Source of the DNA: Pseudomonadota bacterium
GTDB taxonomy: Bacteria > Pseudomonadota > Gammaproteobacteria > Burkholderiales > Burkholderiaceae_D
Assembly (NCBI GenBank): GCA_023435945.1
Contig: JAEZLB010000382.1
Location: forward strand, 1 to 5,727
Reading direction: 5' to 3'
Length of the DNA: 5,727 nt
A program made the translations under genes and the position numbers. Positions 1 through 5,727 of the stretch are shown in pieces. The notes under the pieces are model-generated. The model had not been told where the DNA came from. It saw only the letters and a program-made list of their open reading frames with translations, and ran no database searches. Each line of letters starts with the position of its first letter. Positions within the stretch are counted from its first letter, which is position 1.

Positions 1-2
1 GA

Positions 3-284
3 CTGGGCCAGACAGGTCAGCAGGGTTTGGAGTTCGCGTACCAGGGCTTACTGGGTTTGCCGAATTCACGACGTCACGAAGTAGAAGCGGACCGGATCGG
101 AGTGGAGCTGGCGGCACGCGCCGGCTATGATCCGCGGGCAGCAATTACCTTGTGGGAGAAGATGGGGCAGGTGGGTGGTAGTGAGCCGCCTAAATTTCTC
201 TCTACCCACCCCTCCCGTGAAGACCGTATGCGTGACCTGAGCGACTATTCGGCGCGTGTTCTGCCGCTTTACCAGAAAAAATAG
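3..284 (+). CDS. M48-family metallopeptidase, C-terminal part (5' end outside window)
   Basis: The reading frame is open from the first bases and ends at TAG 282-284, so this is the last 93 or so residues of a longer protein; the TTG at 27 is internal and not a start. Two landmarks mark the family. RRHEVEADRIGVELAARAGY carries the EADRIG segment, whose glutamate is the third zinc ligand of M48 peptidases; the HExxH helix would lie upstream. Near the end is FLSTHPSREDRM, the conserved STHPS..R element of the Oma1/LoiP/BepA-like group. Bacterial members of this size are usually periplasmic or lipoprotein proteases in envelope quality control; the signal sequence cannot be seen here, so the location is inferred. 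The protein ends with VLPLYQKK. It is probably not in the leucine operon, because 159 bases with strong secondary structure separate it from leuC. The family call is firm; the subfamily is not. Confidence 0.85.
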   Translation: MGQTGQQGLEFAYQGLLGLPNSRRHEVEADRIGVELAARAGYDPRAAITLWEKMGQVGGSEPPKFLSTHPSREDRMRDLSDYSARVLPLYQKK

Positions 285-309
285 AGCAGTACGGCTGTTA
301 TCATTTTTT
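285..309 (+). terminator. weak candidate terminator after the M48 peptidase gene
   Basis: Directly after the stop codon, AGCAG (285-289) can pair with CTGTT (295-299) around a 5-base loop, including one G-T pair. Six T residues (304-309) follow four bases later. The stem is short and weak, so this is only a possible intrinsic terminator. The larger inverted repeat at 325-363 may contribute to ending the transcript. Confidence 0.25.
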
Positions 310-324
310 CAGTGTTTTTACTGT

Positions 325-363
325 GCGATCCCTTGCTGCCAGCAGGCTGGTGCAAGGGATCGC
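325..363. repeat. 11-bp perfect inverted repeat (long hairpin) between M48 gene and leuC
   Basis: GCGATCCCTTG (325-335) and CAAGGGATCGC (353-363) are perfect reverse complements separated by 17 bases. Within that spacer CCAG (339-342) pairs with CTGG (347-350), so the whole element can fold into one long, nearly continuous hairpin. No T-tract follows on either strand, so it is not a classic intrinsic terminator. It may be a transcript-end stabiliser, a pause or attenuation structure ahead of leuC, or a protein-binding site. The structure is plain in the sequence; its role is unknown. Confidence 0.6.
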
Positions 364-372
364 GTAGTTCTG

Positions 373-384
373 CATTGCGCAATG
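373..384. promoter_or_regulatory. perfect 12-bp palindrome upstream of leuC, possible operator
   Basis: CATTGCGCAATG is its own reverse complement and lies 59 bases before the leuC start. A smaller dyad, GCATAATGC (387-395), follows almost at once and contains the -10-like hexamer CATAAT (388-393). I could not find a good -35 element at normal spacing from it. A palindrome next to a possible promoter before a biosynthetic operon suggests a regulator site, but no regulator can be named from the sequence. Confidence 0.3.
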
Positions 385-398
385 TGGCATAATGCGGA

Positions 399-440
399 AT
401 GATTTTAGTCAATATTTTCGCTGCAACCCTCCCCATCTGA
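399..440 (+). CDS. possible 13-residue leader peptide before leuC, rich in Ile/Leu/Val
   Basis: An ATG at 399 opens a 13-codon frame reading MILVNIFAATLPI and closing with TGA at 438-440. Only three bases separate this stop from the leuC ATG, and leuC itself has no Shine-Dalgarno sequence. Six of the 13 residues are branched-chain amino acids (three Ile, two Leu, one Val), which would suit a leader peptide sensing the pathway's end products or coupling translation into leuC. Against this, the frame also lacks a good ribosome binding site, has no run of leucine codons, and no terminator follows it. A frame this short can easily arise by chance. Confidence 0.2.
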   Translation: MILVNIFAATLPI

Positions 441-443
441 ACC

Positions 444-1844
444 ATGGCACAAACGCTCTACGACAAACTCTGGCAGGCGCACGTTGTTCATACCGCGGAA
501 GACGGTACCACGCTGCTTTATATCGACCGGCACCTGCTGCATGAAGTGACCAGTCCGCAGGCTTTTGAAGGATTGAAGCTGGCGGAGCGTCAACCATGGC
601 GCAATACGGCCAACCTTATGGTGGCCGATCATAACGTGCCGACTACCGGACGTAGTGAAGGTATTGCCGATCCGGTTTCCCGCCTGCAGGTCGAAACGCT
701 GGATCAGAATGCCCGGACTTTTGGCCTTACCTATTTCAACATGACTGACAAGCGCCAGGGCATTGTCCACGTGATCGGGCCAGAGCAAGGCGCTACGCTG
801 CCAGGCATGACGGTAGTCTGTGGTGACTCGCATACCTCGACGCATGGCGCGTTTGGCTGTTTGGCTCACGGCATCGGTACTTCCGAAGTGGAACACGTGC
901 TGGCGACGCAAACCCTGTTGCAGAAAAAATCCAAGACCATGCTGGTCAAGGTGGAGGGCGATCTGCCCGCTGGCGTCACCGCAAAAGATATCGTGCTGGC
1001 CGTGATCGGCAAGATCGGCACTGCGGGCGGTACCGGTTATGCGATCGAGTTCGCCGGTTCGGCGATCCGCTCCTTGTCCATGGAGGGGCGCATGACGATC
1101 TGCAATATGGCTATCGAAGCAGGTGCGCGTGCCGGTATGGTGGCGGTGGATGACATCACCATCGAATATGTAAAAGGCCGTCCCTTCGCACCCCAGGGCG
1201 ATCAATGGGAGCGTGCTGTGGCGTACTGGCGCACGCTGCACTCCGACGAGGGGGCACAGTTCGATAGCGTGGTGGAACTGAACGCTGCTGACATACGTCC
1301 GCAAGTGACCTGGGGTACGTCGCCGGAAATGGTGGTGCCGGTGGATAGCACGGTACCCGATCCGGCCCAAGAGCAGGATCCGGTCAAGCGCAGTGCGATG
1401 GAAAAAGCCTTGGCCTACATGGATCTCAAGCCGAATACGCCGATTTCCGATATCGCCATTGACAAGGTTTTCATCGGTTCCTGCACCAACTCGCGTATCG
1501 AGGATTTGCGTGCAGCCGCTGCCGTGGTACGCGGCAAGCGCCGAGCTCCCAATGTGAAGGTGGCGATGGTTGTGCCGGGTTCCGGCTTGGTGAAGGAACA
1601 GGCGGAACGCGAAGGGCTGGACAAAATTTTCAAGGAAGCCGGTTTTGAATGGCGTGATCCTGGTTGCTCAATGTGCCTGGCGATGAATGCCGACCGTCTG
1701 GAGCCGGGTGAGCGTTGCGCATCGACTTCCAACCGTAACTTCGAAGGTCGTCAGGGCGCAGGCGGACGCACGCATCTGGTCAGCCCGGCCATGGCTGCGG
1801 CGGCAGGTGTAGCCGGTCACTTTGTGGATATTCGCAGTTTGTAA
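444..1844 (+). CDS. leuC: 3-isopropylmalate dehydratase, large subunit
   Basis: LeuC pairs with LeuD to form the cytoplasmic isopropylmalate isomerase, which converts 2-isopropylmalate to 3-isopropylmalate in leucine synthesis. The protein has 466 residues, the same length as E. coli LeuC, and belongs to the aconitase family. Landmarks in order are [17 protein letters not shown] from residue 28, [20 protein letters not shown] from about 127, GSCTNSR with Cys347, CSMC with Cys408 and Cys411, and [12 protein letters not shown] from about 427. The three cysteines are the expected ligands of the [4Fe-4S] cluster. The ATG at 444 gives the usual betaproteobacterial start [10 protein letters not shown], so the start is secure, although the preceding bases are pyrimidine-rich (CCCTCCCC) with no visible Shine-Dalgarno. 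It is the first gene of the leu cluster; the lipoprotein gene follows after 20 bases, and leuD comes only after that. Confidence 0.98.
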   Translation: MAQTLYDKLWQAHVVHTAEDGTTLLYIDRHLLHEVTSPQAFEGLKLAERQPWRNTANLMVADHNVPTTGRSEGIADPVSRLQVETLDQNARTFGLTYFNMTDKRQGIVHVIGPEQGATLPGMTVVCGDSHTSTHGAFGCLAHGIGTSEVEHVLATQTLLQKKSKTMLVKVEGDLPAGVTAKDIVLAVIGKIGTAGGTGYAIEFAGSAIRSLSMEGRMTICNMAIEAGARAGMVAVDDITIEYVKGRPFAPQGDQWERAVAYWRTLHSDEGAQFDSVVELNAADIRPQVTWGTSPEMVVPVDSTVPDPAQEQDPVKRSAMEKALAYMDLKPNTPISDIAIDKVFIGSCTNSRIEDLRAAAAVVRGKRRAPNVKVAMVVPGSGLVKEQAEREGLDKIFKEAGFEWRDPGCSMCLAMNADRLEPGERCASTSNRNFEGRQGAGGRTHLVSPAMAAAAGVAGHFVDIRSL

Positions 1845-1854
1845 TGCAACAGAC

Positions 1855-1859
1855 AGGAG
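1855..1859 (+). promoter_or_regulatory. ribosome binding site fixing the lipoprotein start
   Basis: AGGAG lies five bases before the ATG at 1865. It selects that ATG over the in-frame ATG at 1844, which overlaps the last base of the leuC stop codon (TAATG) and would add seven residues before the signal peptide. It is one of the strongest Shine-Dalgarno sequences in the window. Confidence 0.7.
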
Positions 1860-1864
1860 CGAAC

Positions 1865-2056
1865 ATGATCAAATTTTTGACATGTTTTCTGCTGACAACT
1901 GCCTTCGCTCTCACGGGTTGCAAGACCATGAAGACGGCCAATCAGAAGATGGAGGTCGTCAACAAGGCGGTAAACAATGCCGATGCAAAATTCCGGGAAA
2001 AAGTCGGTCTTGCGCCGTATGAGGCAGACAAGAACAGTGCAGCTTCGAAAGAGTAG
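1865..2056 (+). CDS. small outer-membrane-type lipoprotein between leuC and leuD (entericidin-like position)
   Basis: The gene encodes 63 residues. The start MIKFLTCFLLTTAFALTGC is a type II signal peptide: a lysine, a hydrophobic core, and the lipobox L-T-G-C with the modified cysteine at residue 19. The mature part is about 45 residues, charged and probably helical (KTMKTANQKMEVVNKAVNNA), ending in a polar tail. Lysine, not aspartate, follows the cysteine, so Lol sorting to the outer membrane is expected. A small lipoprotein, often annotated as entericidin-like, is common at this place in betaproteobacterial leu operons. However, I do not see the glycine-rich entericidin motif after the cysteine, so I leave the function open. 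The gene sits 20 bases after leuC and 40 before leuD and is probably co-transcribed with them. An alternative start at 1844 would give 70 residues. Confidence 0.85.
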   Translation: MIKFLTCFLLTTAFALTGCKTMKTANQKMEVVNKAVNNADAKFREKVGLAPYEADKNSAASKE

Positions 2057-2096
2057 GTCCGAAGTCGGGTGACTCCATTAATCAACGTGAAACAGC

Positions 2097-2744
2097 ATGA
2101 ATAAATTTACCGTACTCGATGGTTTGGTAGCGCCTCTGGATCGCGCTAATGTCGATACTGACGCCATCATTCCCAAGCAGTTTCTGAAATCGATCAAGCG
2201 CACCGGCTTCGGCCCGAATCTGTTCGACGAATGGCGTTATCTCGATCACGGCGAACCCGGCATGGATAACTCCAAGCGCAAGGTGAATCCGGATTTCGTG
2301 CTGAATCAGGAGCGTTATCAGGGCGCATCGATACTGCTGGCGCGCAAGAATTTCGGTTGCGGCTCCTCGCGTGAGCACGCTCCCTGGGCACTGGAGCAAT
2401 ACGGTTTCTGCGCCATCATTGCGCCCAGCTTCGCCGACATCTTCTTTAACAACTGCTTCAAGAACGGCTTGCTGCCCATCGTGCTCTCCGAAGAGCAGGT
2501 GGATCACCTGTTCAAGCAGGTGGAAGCCAATCCCGGTTATCGCCTGGTGGTGGACCTGGAAAACCAGGTCGTCAAAACCAGCGATGGCAGTGAAAGTTAT
2601 GCGTTCGACGTTGACGCCTTCCGCAAGCATTGCCTGCTGAACGGCCTGGACGACATCGGCCTGACACTGCAGCAAGCCGACAAGATTCGCGCGTTCGAAC
2701 AACGCCATCTCGCCGCTTATCCCTGGCTGGCGAACAGCATCTGA
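2097..2744 (+). CDS. leuD: 3-isopropylmalate dehydratase, small subunit
   Basis: LeuD is the swivelling small subunit of isopropylmalate isomerase and works only in complex with LeuC. The 215-residue product is slightly longer than E. coli LeuD (about 201), in the range I expect for betaproteobacteria. Characteristic segments are [14 protein letters not shown] near residues 18-31 and [14 protein letters not shown] from residue 86, the aconitase swivel-domain signature. The ATG at 2097 gives the usual start [16 protein letters not shown]. The ribosome binding site is weak (GTGAAA about six bases upstream). It lies 40 bases after the lipoprotein gene and 26 bases before leuB, so the genes form one operon and translation may be partly coupled. 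No truncation or missing motif is visible. Confidence 0.98.
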   Translation: MNKFTVLDGLVAPLDRANVDTDAIIPKQFLKSIKRTGFGPNLFDEWRYLDHGEPGMDNSKRKVNPDFVLNQERYQGASILLARKNFGCGSSREHAPWALEQYGFCAIIAPSFADIFFNNCFKNGLLPIVLSEEQVDHLFKQVEANPGYRLVVDLENQVVKTSDGSESYAFDVDAFRKHCLLNGLDDIGLTLQQADKIRAFEQRHLAAYPWLANSI

Positions 2745-2770
2745 TTTTTAAAACTTAAGTAGAAACGATA

Positions 2771-3844
2771 ATGAAGATTGCAATTCTGCCGGGTGACGGC
2801 ATCGGTACTGAAATCACGGAGCAGGCAGTCAAGGTACTGAATGCACTCGGCGAAAAGTTTGAAATGGAAAGCGCGCCGGTAGGCGGTGCAGGTTATGAAG
2901 CGGCAGGCCATCCCTTGCCGGAGACAACGCTGAAACTGGCCAAGGAAGCCGATGCGATCCTGTTCGGTGCAGTCGGCGACTGGAAATACGACAAGCTGGA
3001 GCGCTCGCTGCGTCCCGAGCAGGCTATTCTCGGCTTGCGCAAGCACCTGAGCTTGTTCGCCAATCTGCGCCCCGCGATTCTGTACCCTGAACTGGCTGGC
3101 GCTTCCACGCTCAAACCGGAAGTGGTGTCGGGCCTGGATATCCTGATCGTGCGTGAATTGACCGGCGATATCTATTTCGGCCAACCGCGCGGCATGCGCG
3201 AAGCACCGGACGGTCCGTTCAAGGGCGCGCGCGAAGGTTTCGATACCATGCGTTACGCAGAACCGGAAATCCGCCGTATTGCTCACGTAGCATTCCAGAC
3301 CGCACAAAAACGCGGCAAGCGCCTGACCAGCGTGGACAAGGCTAACGTGCTGGAAACTTTCCAGTTCTGGAAAGACATCGTGACCGAGATTCATAAGGAA
3401 TATCCGGACGTCGAACTGGATCACATGTATGTCGACAATGCAGCTATGCAACTGGTACGTGCGCCGAAGAAATTCGACGTGATCGTAACCGGCAATATGT
3501 TCGGCGACATCCTGTCGGACGCCGCTGCAATGCTGACCGGCTCTATCGGTATGCTGCCGTCCGCATCGCTGGATGCGAACAACAAGGGCCTGTACGAGCC
3601 TTCGCACGGTTCCGCTCCTGATATCGCAGGCAAGGGCGTGGCCAATCCGCTGGCGACCATCCTGTCCGCCGCCATGATGCTGCGTTATTCGCTGAACAAG
3701 GCAGAACAGGCAGATCGTATCGAGGCAGCGGTACGCACGGTGCTGGCACAAGGACTGCGTACGCCGGATATTTACGAGGAAGGCACGACCAAGGTCGGCG
3801 CCAAGGAGATGGGCGACGCGGTGGTCAAGGCCTTGCCGCAATAA
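2771..3844 (+). CDS. leuB: 3-isopropylmalate dehydrogenase
   Basis: LeuB is the cytoplasmic NAD-dependent enzyme that oxidises and decarboxylates 3-isopropylmalate to 2-oxoisocaproate, the step after LeuCD. It has 357 residues, typical of the family (E. coli 363). Visible landmarks are the N-terminal LPGDGIG (residues 6-12), the catalytic lysine in SVDKANVLE (Lys190), the substrate/metal aspartates Asp222 in YVDNAAM and Asp246 and Asp250 in NMFGDILSD, and the NAD-binding segment [18 protein letters not shown] from residue 276. The start at 2771 gives [12 protein letters not shown], the expected N-terminus. Its ribosome binding site is weak. It ends the leucine part of the operon; a GC-rich hairpin begins six bases after its stop codon. 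Confidence 0.98.
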   Translation: MKIAILPGDGIGTEITEQAVKVLNALGEKFEMESAPVGGAGYEAAGHPLPETTLKLAKEADAILFGAVGDWKYDKLERSLRPEQAILGLRKHLSLFANLRPAILYPELAGASTLKPEVVSGLDILIVRELTGDIYFGQPRGMREAPDGPFKGAREGFDTMRYAEPEIRRIAHVAFQTAQKRGKRLTSVDKANVLETFQFWKDIVTEIHKEYPDVELDHMYVDNAAMQLVRAPKKFDVIVTGNMFGDILSDAAAMLTGSIGMLPSASLDANNKGLYEPSHGSAPDIAGKGVANPLATILSAAMMLRYSLNKAEQADRIEAAVRTVLAQGLRTPDIYEEGTTKVGAKEMGDAVVKALPQ

Positions 3845-3850
3845 AGTATA

Positions 3851-3868
3851 GGGCGGGTATGCCCGCCC
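3851..3868 (+). terminator. GC-rich hairpin directly after leuB, partial terminator or pause site
   Basis: GGGCGGG (3851-3857) and CCCGCCC (3862-3868) pair perfectly around a four-base loop (TATG). The stem is stable and well placed after the leuB stop, but it is followed by ATGATGATCAAA and not by a T-tract, so it does not meet the intrinsic terminator rule. It could pause RNA polymerase, protect the 3' end of a leu transcript, or lower read-through into asd. Confidence 0.4.
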
Positions 3869-3882
3869 ATGATGATCAAACC

Positions 3883-3904
3883 AGGTGCCCTTGGCGGGGC
3901 ACTT
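3883..3904 (+). promoter_or_regulatory. hairpin just upstream of the asd ribosome binding site
   Basis: AGGTGCCC (3883-3890) pairs with GGGCACTT (3897-3904) around the six-base loop TTGGCG, with one G-T pair. It ends six bases before the asd Shine-Dalgarno AGGA (3911-3914). Its position suggests an effect on asd translation or on transcript processing between leuB and asd. No known riboswitch fold is recognisable. Confidence 0.35.
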
Positions 3905-3910
3905 CAGCGT

Positions 3911-3914
3911 AGGA
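3911..3914 (+). promoter_or_regulatory. ribosome binding site deciding the asd start
   Basis: AGGA precedes three consecutive in-frame ATG codons at 3916, 3919 and 3922. The first is only one base away, too near for normal initiation. The third is seven bases away, which is ideal, and it matches the family N-terminus. Confidence 0.6.
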
Positions 3915-3921
3915 AATGATG

Positions 3922-5028
3922 ATGAAAAAGGTTGGCTTGGTAGGTTGGCGTGGCATGGTGGGTTCGGTACTGATGCAACGCATGCAGGAAGAAAACGATT
4001 TTGCCCACATCGATCCCGTATTTTTCTCGACGTCCAATGCGGGTGGCAAGGCACCGGAATGGGCGAAGAGCGAAACCACGCTGAAAGATGCGAACGACAT
4101 TGAAGCACTGAAGCAGTGCGACATCATCATTACCTGCCAGGGCGGCGATTACACCACCGAGATTTTCCCCAAGCTGCGCGCTGCAGGCTGGGATGGTTAC
4201 TGGATCGATGCCGCTTCCACGCTGCGCATGGCCGATGAGGCCGTCATCGTGCTGGACCCGGTCAATCTGAACGTGATCCAGGATGCGCTGAAAAAAGGCG
4301 TCAAGAACTACATCGGCGGCAACTGCACCAACTCCATCCTGCTGATGGGCGTAGGTGGCCTGTTCCGTGAAGGCCTGGTGGAGTGGGTAAGCTCCATGAC
4401 TTATCAAGCTGCTTCGGGCGGTGGTGCCAACCACATGCGCGAACTGTTGAAGGGCATGGGCATCATCCATGCCGCAGTCGCCGATGAATTGGCTACGCCG
4501 TCGTCCGCCATTCTCGACATCGACCGCAAGGTTGCCAAGACCATTCGTGAAGACGTACCGCACGAATTCTTCGCAGCACCGCTGGCAGGCGGCCTGATTC
4601 CATGGATCGATAAGCAACTGGAAAACGGCCAGTCCAAGGAAGAGTGGAAAGGTCAGGCCGAAGTTAACAAGATTCTGGGCAATGACAAGGCCATTCCTGT
4701 TGACGGTCTGTGCGTGCGTATCGGTGCGATGCGTTGCCATAGTCTGGCACTAACCATGAAGCTGAAAAAGGACCTGCCGCTGGCTGAAATCGAAAGCGTG
4801 ATCAAGTCTGGCAATCCTTGGGTGAAATGGGTGCCGAATGATCGCAGCATCAGCGAGCAAGAGCTGACGCCTGCTTCTATTACAGGTGGATTGCAAGTTG
4901 GGGTCGGTCGCGTGCGTAAGCTGAACATGGGGCCGGAATACATTTCCGCCTTCGTCATCGGTGACCAGTTGCTGTGGGGCGCTGCGGAACCGCTGCGCCG
5001 CATGTTGCGCATCGTACTGGAAGCGTGA
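3922..5028 (+). CDS. asd: aspartate-semialdehyde dehydrogenase
   Basis: Asd reduces 4-aspartyl phosphate with NADPH to aspartate semialdehyde, the branch point to diaminopimelate/lysine, threonine and methionine. From the third ATG the protein has 368 residues, nearly equal to E. coli Asd (367), and starts [15 protein letters not shown] with the nucleotide-binding loop. The catalytic cysteine is Cys135 in GGNCTNS. The substrate-binding arginine and general-base histidine are Arg266 and His273 in [22 protein letters not shown] near the C-terminus is also typical. This is the E. coli-type enzyme, distinct from the shorter Gram-positive/archaeal type. The ATG at 3916 would add two methionines. 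asd lies 77 bases after leuB with two hairpins between, so it may be read through from the leu genes or have separate control. A long inverted repeat follows it. Confidence 0.98.
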   Translation: MKKVGLVGWRGMVGSVLMQRMQEENDFAHIDPVFFSTSNAGGKAPEWAKSETTLKDANDIEALKQCDIIITCQGGDYTTEIFPKLRAAGWDGYWIDAASTLRMADEAVIVLDPVNLNVIQDALKKGVKNYIGGNCTNSILLMGVGGLFREGLVEWVSSMTYQAASGGGANHMRELLKGMGIIHAAVADELATPSSAILDIDRKVAKTIREDVPHEFFAAPLAGGLIPWIDKQLENGQSKEEWKGQAEVNKILGNDKAIPVDGLCVRIGAMRCHSLALTMKLKKDLPLAEIESVIKSGNPWVKWVPNDRSISEQELTPASITGGLQVGVGRVRKLNMGPEYISAFVIGDQLLWGAAEPLRRMLRIVLEA

Positions 5029-5090
5029 CCATAGTGAGTGCCGCCTCATATAGATAAGGCATCGTTGCGATTCCTTATTCTTGTCGCAGT

Positions 5091-5159
5091 TTGGCAACAA
5101 TACAAATCCGCCATCTTCGCCTTCTGTGGGCGTATGGCGGATTTTGCATATGTTGCCAA
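5091..5159 (+). terminator. nested inverted repeat after asd with terminator-like core
   Basis: The core is an 11-bp perfect stem, AAATCCGCCAT (5104-5114) with ATGGCGGATTT (5134-5144), and the right arm runs on to give four T residues (5142-5145). The 19-base loop can form a further CGCC/GGCG stem (5118-5121 with 5129-5132). Outside this lies a second perfect pair of 9 bases, TTGGCAACA (5091-5099) and TGTTGCCAA (5151-5159). The core probably terminates the leu-asd transcript and could act from either side. The outer arms are not needed for that and are unexplained. Confidence 0.6.
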
Positions 5160-5208
5160 GATAGTTCCACTTGCGGACCTAAGTTACTGATGTTAAGGTG
5201 AAACTTCC

Positions 5209-5240
5209 TTGCACCGTATCAATATATAACTGCCTATAAA
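5209..5240 (+). promoter_or_regulatory. candidate promoter region for fimV
   Basis: After the terminator-like repeat, the sequence becomes AT-rich with several -10-like hexamers: TATATA (5223-5228), TATAAC (5225-5230) and TATAAA (5235-5240). A -35-like TTGCAC lies at 5209-5214, but its spacing to these boxes (8, 10 and 20 bases) is not ideal. A promoter here is expected from the layout; the exact boxes are uncertain. GCCT (5232-5235) can pair with AGGC (5241-5244) in the likely 5' leader. Confidence 0.3.
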
Positions 5241-5255
5241 AGGCGGCGCGCCTAC

Positions 5256-5260
5256 GGAAG
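5256..5260 (+). promoter_or_regulatory. ribosome binding site of fimV
   Basis: GGAAG lies ten bases before the ATG at 5271. The spacing is slightly long but acceptable, and it supports this start, from which a complete signal peptide is read. Confidence 0.45.
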
Positions 5261-5270
5261 CACATACGCC

Positions 5271-5727
5271 ATGTCACAAAAAACCCATCTAAATCGCCAA
5301 GTCTCTACTGTTCCTTTTCCCTTGAAAGCCATCAGTGCCGTCGTGCTTTCCACAGCACTTTTGTCGAGCGCGCATGCCCTGGGACTTGGCAGAATTCATG
5401 TGCACTCTGCGTTGGGGCAGCCGTTGCAGGCGGAGATAGACCTGCATTCCATTTCCAGGGATGAGGCCGAGAATCTGAAGATACGCTTGGCACCGCTGGA
5501 AACCTTCCGCTTGGCCAATATTGATTACAACCCGGTATTAAGCGCATTGCGTTTCGATGTGCAGGAACGCAATGGGCAACCCGTCATCCGTGTAAGTTCC
5601 AGTCGCCCCGTCAACGAGCCGTTCGTCGATTTGCTGCTAGAAGTGGAAGGGCGCAGCAGCCGACTGATTCGTGAATATACGTTCATGCTGGATCCGCAGG
5701 ACTTGCGCAGGCCGCATGCAGTACAGA
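5271..5727 (+). CDS. fimV: FimV-type pilus assembly / polar hub protein, N-terminal part (3' end outside window)
   Basis: The frame from ATG 5271 stays open to the window end, giving 152 residues of what is normally a very long protein. Residues 1-36 form a signal peptide: a polar, basic start (K4, R9, K19), a hydrophobic stretch around 20-33, and a likely signal peptidase I cut after AHA (residue 36). The mature start LGLGRIHVHSALGQPLQAEI is the FimV N-terminal signature. EPFVDLLLEVEG followed by RLIREYTFMLDP closes that conserved periplasmic domain. FimV proteins usually continue with a LysM peptidoglycan-binding domain, a membrane segment and a cytoplasmic TPR-containing C-terminus, and act in type IV pilus assembly, twitching and cell polarity; those parts lie beyond the window. 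fimV after asd is a conserved order, often followed by truA. It probably has its own promoter. Confidence 0.93.
   Translation, partial: MSQKTHLNRQVSTVPFPLKAISAVVLSTALLSSAHALGLGRIHVHSALGQPLQAEIDLHSISRDEAENLKIRLAPLETFRLANIDYNPVLSALRFDVQERNGQPVIRVSSSRPVNEPFVDLLLEVEGRSSRLIREYTFMLDPQDLRRPHAVQ

Noticed and set aside
392..544. 50-codon + strand frame starting at ATG 392 and overlapping the start of leuC out of frame
   Set aside because: It has no ribosome site, overlaps conserved leuC coding sequence and has no recognisable features.
405..1370. 321-codon open frame on the minus strand opposite leuC
   Set aside because: It is a shadow of leuC. The composition is unusual for a protein and no motif is present.
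1822..2022. 66-codon + strand frame overlapping the end of leuC and the lipoprotein gene
   Set aside because: It is out of frame with both, has no ribosome site, and loses to the lipoprotein frame, which has a signal peptide, a lipobox and AGGAG.
2063..2074. Small AGTC/GACT dyad between the lipoprotein gene and leuD
   Set aside because: A four-base stem is too short to support a terminator or regulatory structure and is expected by chance.
2082..2708. 208-codon open frame on the minus strand opposite leuD
   Set aside because: It covers almost exactly the leuD coding region in reverse and shows no recognisable protein family.
2717..4108. 463-codon open frame on the minus strand opposite leuB and the start of asd
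   Set aside because: It lies antisense to two clearly conserved enzymes, its product is rich in His, Gln, Arg and Cys with no recognisable domain, and it follows from the codon bias of the genes on the + strand.
3904..4740. 278-codon open frame on the minus strand opposite asd
   Set aside because: It is antisense to asd, whose catalytic residues are all in place on the + strand; no ribosome site or family motif supports it.
5332..5547. 71-codon minus strand frame within the fimV 5' region
   Set aside because: The + strand frame gives an unmistakable FimV N-terminus with signal peptide; the antisense product is low-complexity and unsupported.

Overview
The window reads as a piece of a betaproteobacterial chromosome, moderately GC-rich. 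An affiliation near Nitrosomonadales/Gallionellaceae is only a guess. The basis is the gene order leuC - small lipoprotein - leuD - leuB - asd - fimV, all on the + strand. This order is typical of Betaproteobacteria; Pseudomonas has a related leu-asd-fimV layout. The protein sequences also fit, for example the LeuC N-terminus [10 protein letters not shown] and an E. coli-type Asd. I see no mobile element, CRISPR array, tRNA, rRNA or compositional break. This is a housekeeping biosynthetic locus.

Layout. Positions 1-284 hold the C-terminal end of an M48-family zinc metallopeptidase. Positions 285-443 are a structured intergenic region with a weak T-tract hairpin, a strong 11-bp inverted repeat, a perfect 12-bp palindrome, and a short reading frame rich in branched-chain residues just before leuC. 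Next come leuC (444-1844), a 63-codon lipoprotein gene (1865-2056), leuD (2097-2744) and leuB (2771-3844). A gap of 77 bases with two hairpins follows. Then come asd (3922-5028), a long nested inverted repeat with a terminator-like core (5091-5159), an AT-rich promoter candidate, and the 5' end of fimV (5271 to beyond the window end).

How the genes work together. LeuC and LeuD are the large and small subunits of isopropylmalate isomerase, and LeuB is the next enzyme of leucine synthesis. Asd makes aspartate semialdehyde, the branch point to lysine/diaminopimelate, threonine and methionine. FimV is a periplasmic/inner-membrane peptidoglycan-binding hub protein for type IV pili and cell polarity, and it appears to start a new transcription unit. 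The least understood parts are the small lipoprotein inserted between the two isomerase subunits and the regulatory-looking leader of leuC. I did not find a convincing new system. The findings are modest and mostly about regulation.
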